The notes under the pieces are model-generated. The model made no database searches and had not been told where the DNA came from. It worked only from the letters and a program-made list of their open reading frames with translations. Shown here piece by piece: positions 62,851 to 64,000 of a stretch of 64,000 nt of DNA. The DNA is from Microbacterium immunditiarum. Its GTDB lineage: Bacteria > Actinomycetota > Actinomycetes > Actinomycetales > Microbacteriaceae. Location: assembly GCF_013409785.1 (NCBI RefSeq), contig NZ_JACCBV010000001.1, positions 1,364,001-1,428,000 on the forward strand, read 5' to 3'. The first letter of the stretch is position 1. Every line of letters starts with the position of its first letter. Position numbers and translations under genes: made by a program.

Positions 62851-62914
62851 CCGTATGAGCGTAGTCGCGACATCGTGGTTTCGGAGGGCCGCCCCGACGC
62901 GGTACGGTGAGCGC

Positions 62915-63238
62915 GTGGGTGCGTGGATCTGGAGCGCGATCGCGTTCGCCATCGTCCTGGTCATCGCGGGCGGGATCACCTGGTGGCTCGCGAAGGGATG
63001 CGTCGTGACGATCGTCGGGGCGGTCGGTGCGATCGTCGGGAGCCTGCTGTCGCTGGGCAGCCTGCTGCTGCTGCTCGACGTCGAGGCCGCGATGCGCGTG
63101 TCCTACACGCTCATGGGCGTGTCGGGCGTGTGGCTGCTCGCGTGGGCGCTGGCCGGCGGCATCCGCGGCCATCGGAACGCGAGGGCGGATGCCCCGGCCG
63201 AGGCCGCGCCCATCCCCGCGCGAATCGTCGAATACTGA
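62915..63238 (+). CDS. Small membrane protein
   Basis: A 107-residue protein with three predicted helices (about residues 4-26, 30-52 and 58-80) and a short basic and Ala/Pro-rich tail. No family recognised. I chose GTG 62915 because it leads straight into the first helix; a GTG or ATG further upstream (62855) is possible. A -10-like TACGGT lies just before it, so the message may have a very short leader. Confidence 0.6.
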   Translation: MGAWIWSAIAFAIVLVIAGGITWWLAKGCVVTIVGAVGAIVGSLLSLGSLLLLLDVEAAMRVSYTLMGVSGVWLLAWALAGGIRGHRNARADAPAEAAPIPARIVEY

Positions 63239-63334
63239 CCCCATCCAGGCGAGTCCGGCATCCACCGAATGACGGATGCCTCGTCCCACGGATGACCGCT
63301 GGGGCGCGCCCGCCCGCGACGCGATCGTGGAGGC

Positions 63335-64000
63335 ATGGAAACGAACGCGGTGCGGGTGCGGAACCTGCACAAGGTCTACGGAAACCGGACGGTCGTCGAC
63401 GACGTCTCGTTCGACATCGCGCGCGGTGAGACGTTCGCGATCCTCGGTCCGAACGGCGCAGGCAAGTCGACGGTCGTGGAGATCCTCGAGGGCTACCGCC
63501 GCCGGTCGGGCGGCGATGCCTCGGTGCTCGGCGTCGATCCGGGCGAGGGGGGCCTCGACTGGAAGGCGCGGATCGGCATCGTGCTGCAGACGACGGCCAC
63601 GACCGGACCGGTCACGGTGCGCGAGCAGCTGCGCGAGTTCGCCGGGTTCTACCCGAACCCGCGCGACGTCGACGAGGTGATCGCCGCGATCGGCCTCGAG
63701 GACCAGGCGAAGACCCGCGTCGCGAAGCTCTCCGGCGGCCAGCAGCGCCGCGTCGACGTCGCGATGGGCATCATCGGGCGTCCCGAGCTGCTGTTCCTCG
63801 ACGAGCCGACGACGGGCTTCGACCCCCACGCGCGGCGGGAGTTCTGGGACCTCATCCGCGTGCTCAAGGCCGAGGGCACGACGATCCTGCTCACGACCCA
63901 TTACCTGGACGAGGCGGCACAACTCGCCGATCGCGTCGCCGTCATCGCGAACGGCGGCGTGCGGGCCATCGGAGCGGTGGAGGGCTTCGGCGGCGAGCAG
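63335..64000 (+). CDS. ABC transporter ATP-binding protein, 5' part
   Basis: An incomplete 222-codon start of an ABC ATPase, cut by the window end. Walker A GPNGAGKSTVVEIL (near residue 38), Q-loop GIVLQTTATTGPVTV, signature LSGGQQRRVDVAMG and Walker B LLFLDEPTTGFDPHARRE, with switch His in TTHYLDEAAQLADRVAV. It matches the DrrA/NodI-type exporters of drugs or polysaccharides. ATG 63335 follows GTGGAGGC. The permease partner is presumably downstream. Confidence 0.92.
   Translation, partial: METNAVRVRNLHKVYGNRTVVDDVSFDIARGETFAILGPNGAGKSTVVEILEGYRRRSGGDASVLGVDPGEGGLDWKARIGIVLQTTATTGPVTVREQLREFAGFYPNPRDVDEVIAAIGLEDQAKTRVAKLSGGQQRRVDVAMGIIGRPELLFLDEPTTGFDPHARREFWDLIRVLKAEGTTILLTTHYLDEAAQLADRVAVIANGGVRAIGAVEGFGGEQ

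Noticed and set aside
1-64000. Prophage, transposase, CRISPR/Cas, restriction-modification or toxin-antitoxin modules
   Set aside because: No gene in the window shows the motifs of such systems. The GIY-YIG protein stands alone and the LuxR ATPase is a typical regulator.

Overview
The window is high-GC DNA (about 70% G+C by eye) with dense, often overlapping genes. Gene content points to an actinobacterium, most likely a Microbacteriaceae member such as Microbacterium: YajQ, HadA/HadB-like dehydratases next to murB, DUF2510 and DUF5979 proteins, LAETG-type sorting signals, GTG starts, and the heptamer GCATCCG/CGGATGC scattered throughout. It reads as chromosome. I see no IS element, prophage, CRISPR array or replication origin. 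Both ends cut genes: a PcrA/UvrD helicase on the left and an ABC-transporter ATPase on the right.

Layout. 1-2.5 kb: helicase 3' end and a MerR regulator divergent from a small membrane protein. 2.6-12.1 kb: a 2352-residue surface adhesin, a CDF metal exporter with its ArsR sensor, and a second DUF5979 surface protein. 12.1-20.2 kb: yajQ, then a maltose/maltodextrin system (binding protein, two permeases, lipoprotein alpha-amylase, GH13 glucosidase) behind two LacI-type operators. 20.2-23.4 kb: nucleotidyltransferase-fold protein, BASS transporter, FBP protein and PfkB kinase. 23.5-30.4 kb: tRNA-Tyr, transketolase, a ROK regulator and an ascorbate-type PTS (IIA, IIB, IIC) with HPr and a YbaK protein. 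30.4-35.9 kb: membrane protein, FAD amine-oxidase-like protein, inositol monophosphatase and a membrane-anchored M23 peptidase.

35.9-40.7 kb: tRNA-Thr and tRNA-Met, a LysR-like gene remnant, a fused two-domain acyl-CoA dehydrogenase, a frameshifted fragment, a lipoprotein, a methyltransferase and a GyrI-like protein. This is the most island-like part. 40.7-47.7 kb: a CDP-alcohol phosphatidyltransferase divergent from a tightly overlapping operon (MDR dehydrogenase, PTPS-like, GT4, methyltransferase, RibD-like reductase, sulfatase-fold membrane protein). It looks like an uncharacterised pathway making a modified, glycosylated and methylated, pterin- or pyrimidine-derived product. 47.7-54.9 kb: GIY-YIG protein, alditol oxidase, CinA, SDR, DUF2510 protein, TauE exporter, the MaoC pair and murB. 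55-61.6 kb: a large LuxR ATPase regulator, an LAETG surface protein, and a two-component system whose presumed recognition repeat also precedes an exported PepSY-like protein. 61.6-64 kb: aminotransferase, small membrane protein and ABC ATPase.

Several regulatory links can be read from shared DNA motifs: CTTCAG-N5-CTTCAG (two-component system and its PepSY gene), CTTT/CAAAAGTC (ROK/transketolase and PTS promoters), paired LacI operators (mal operon), and an MtrA-like box before the M23 peptidase.
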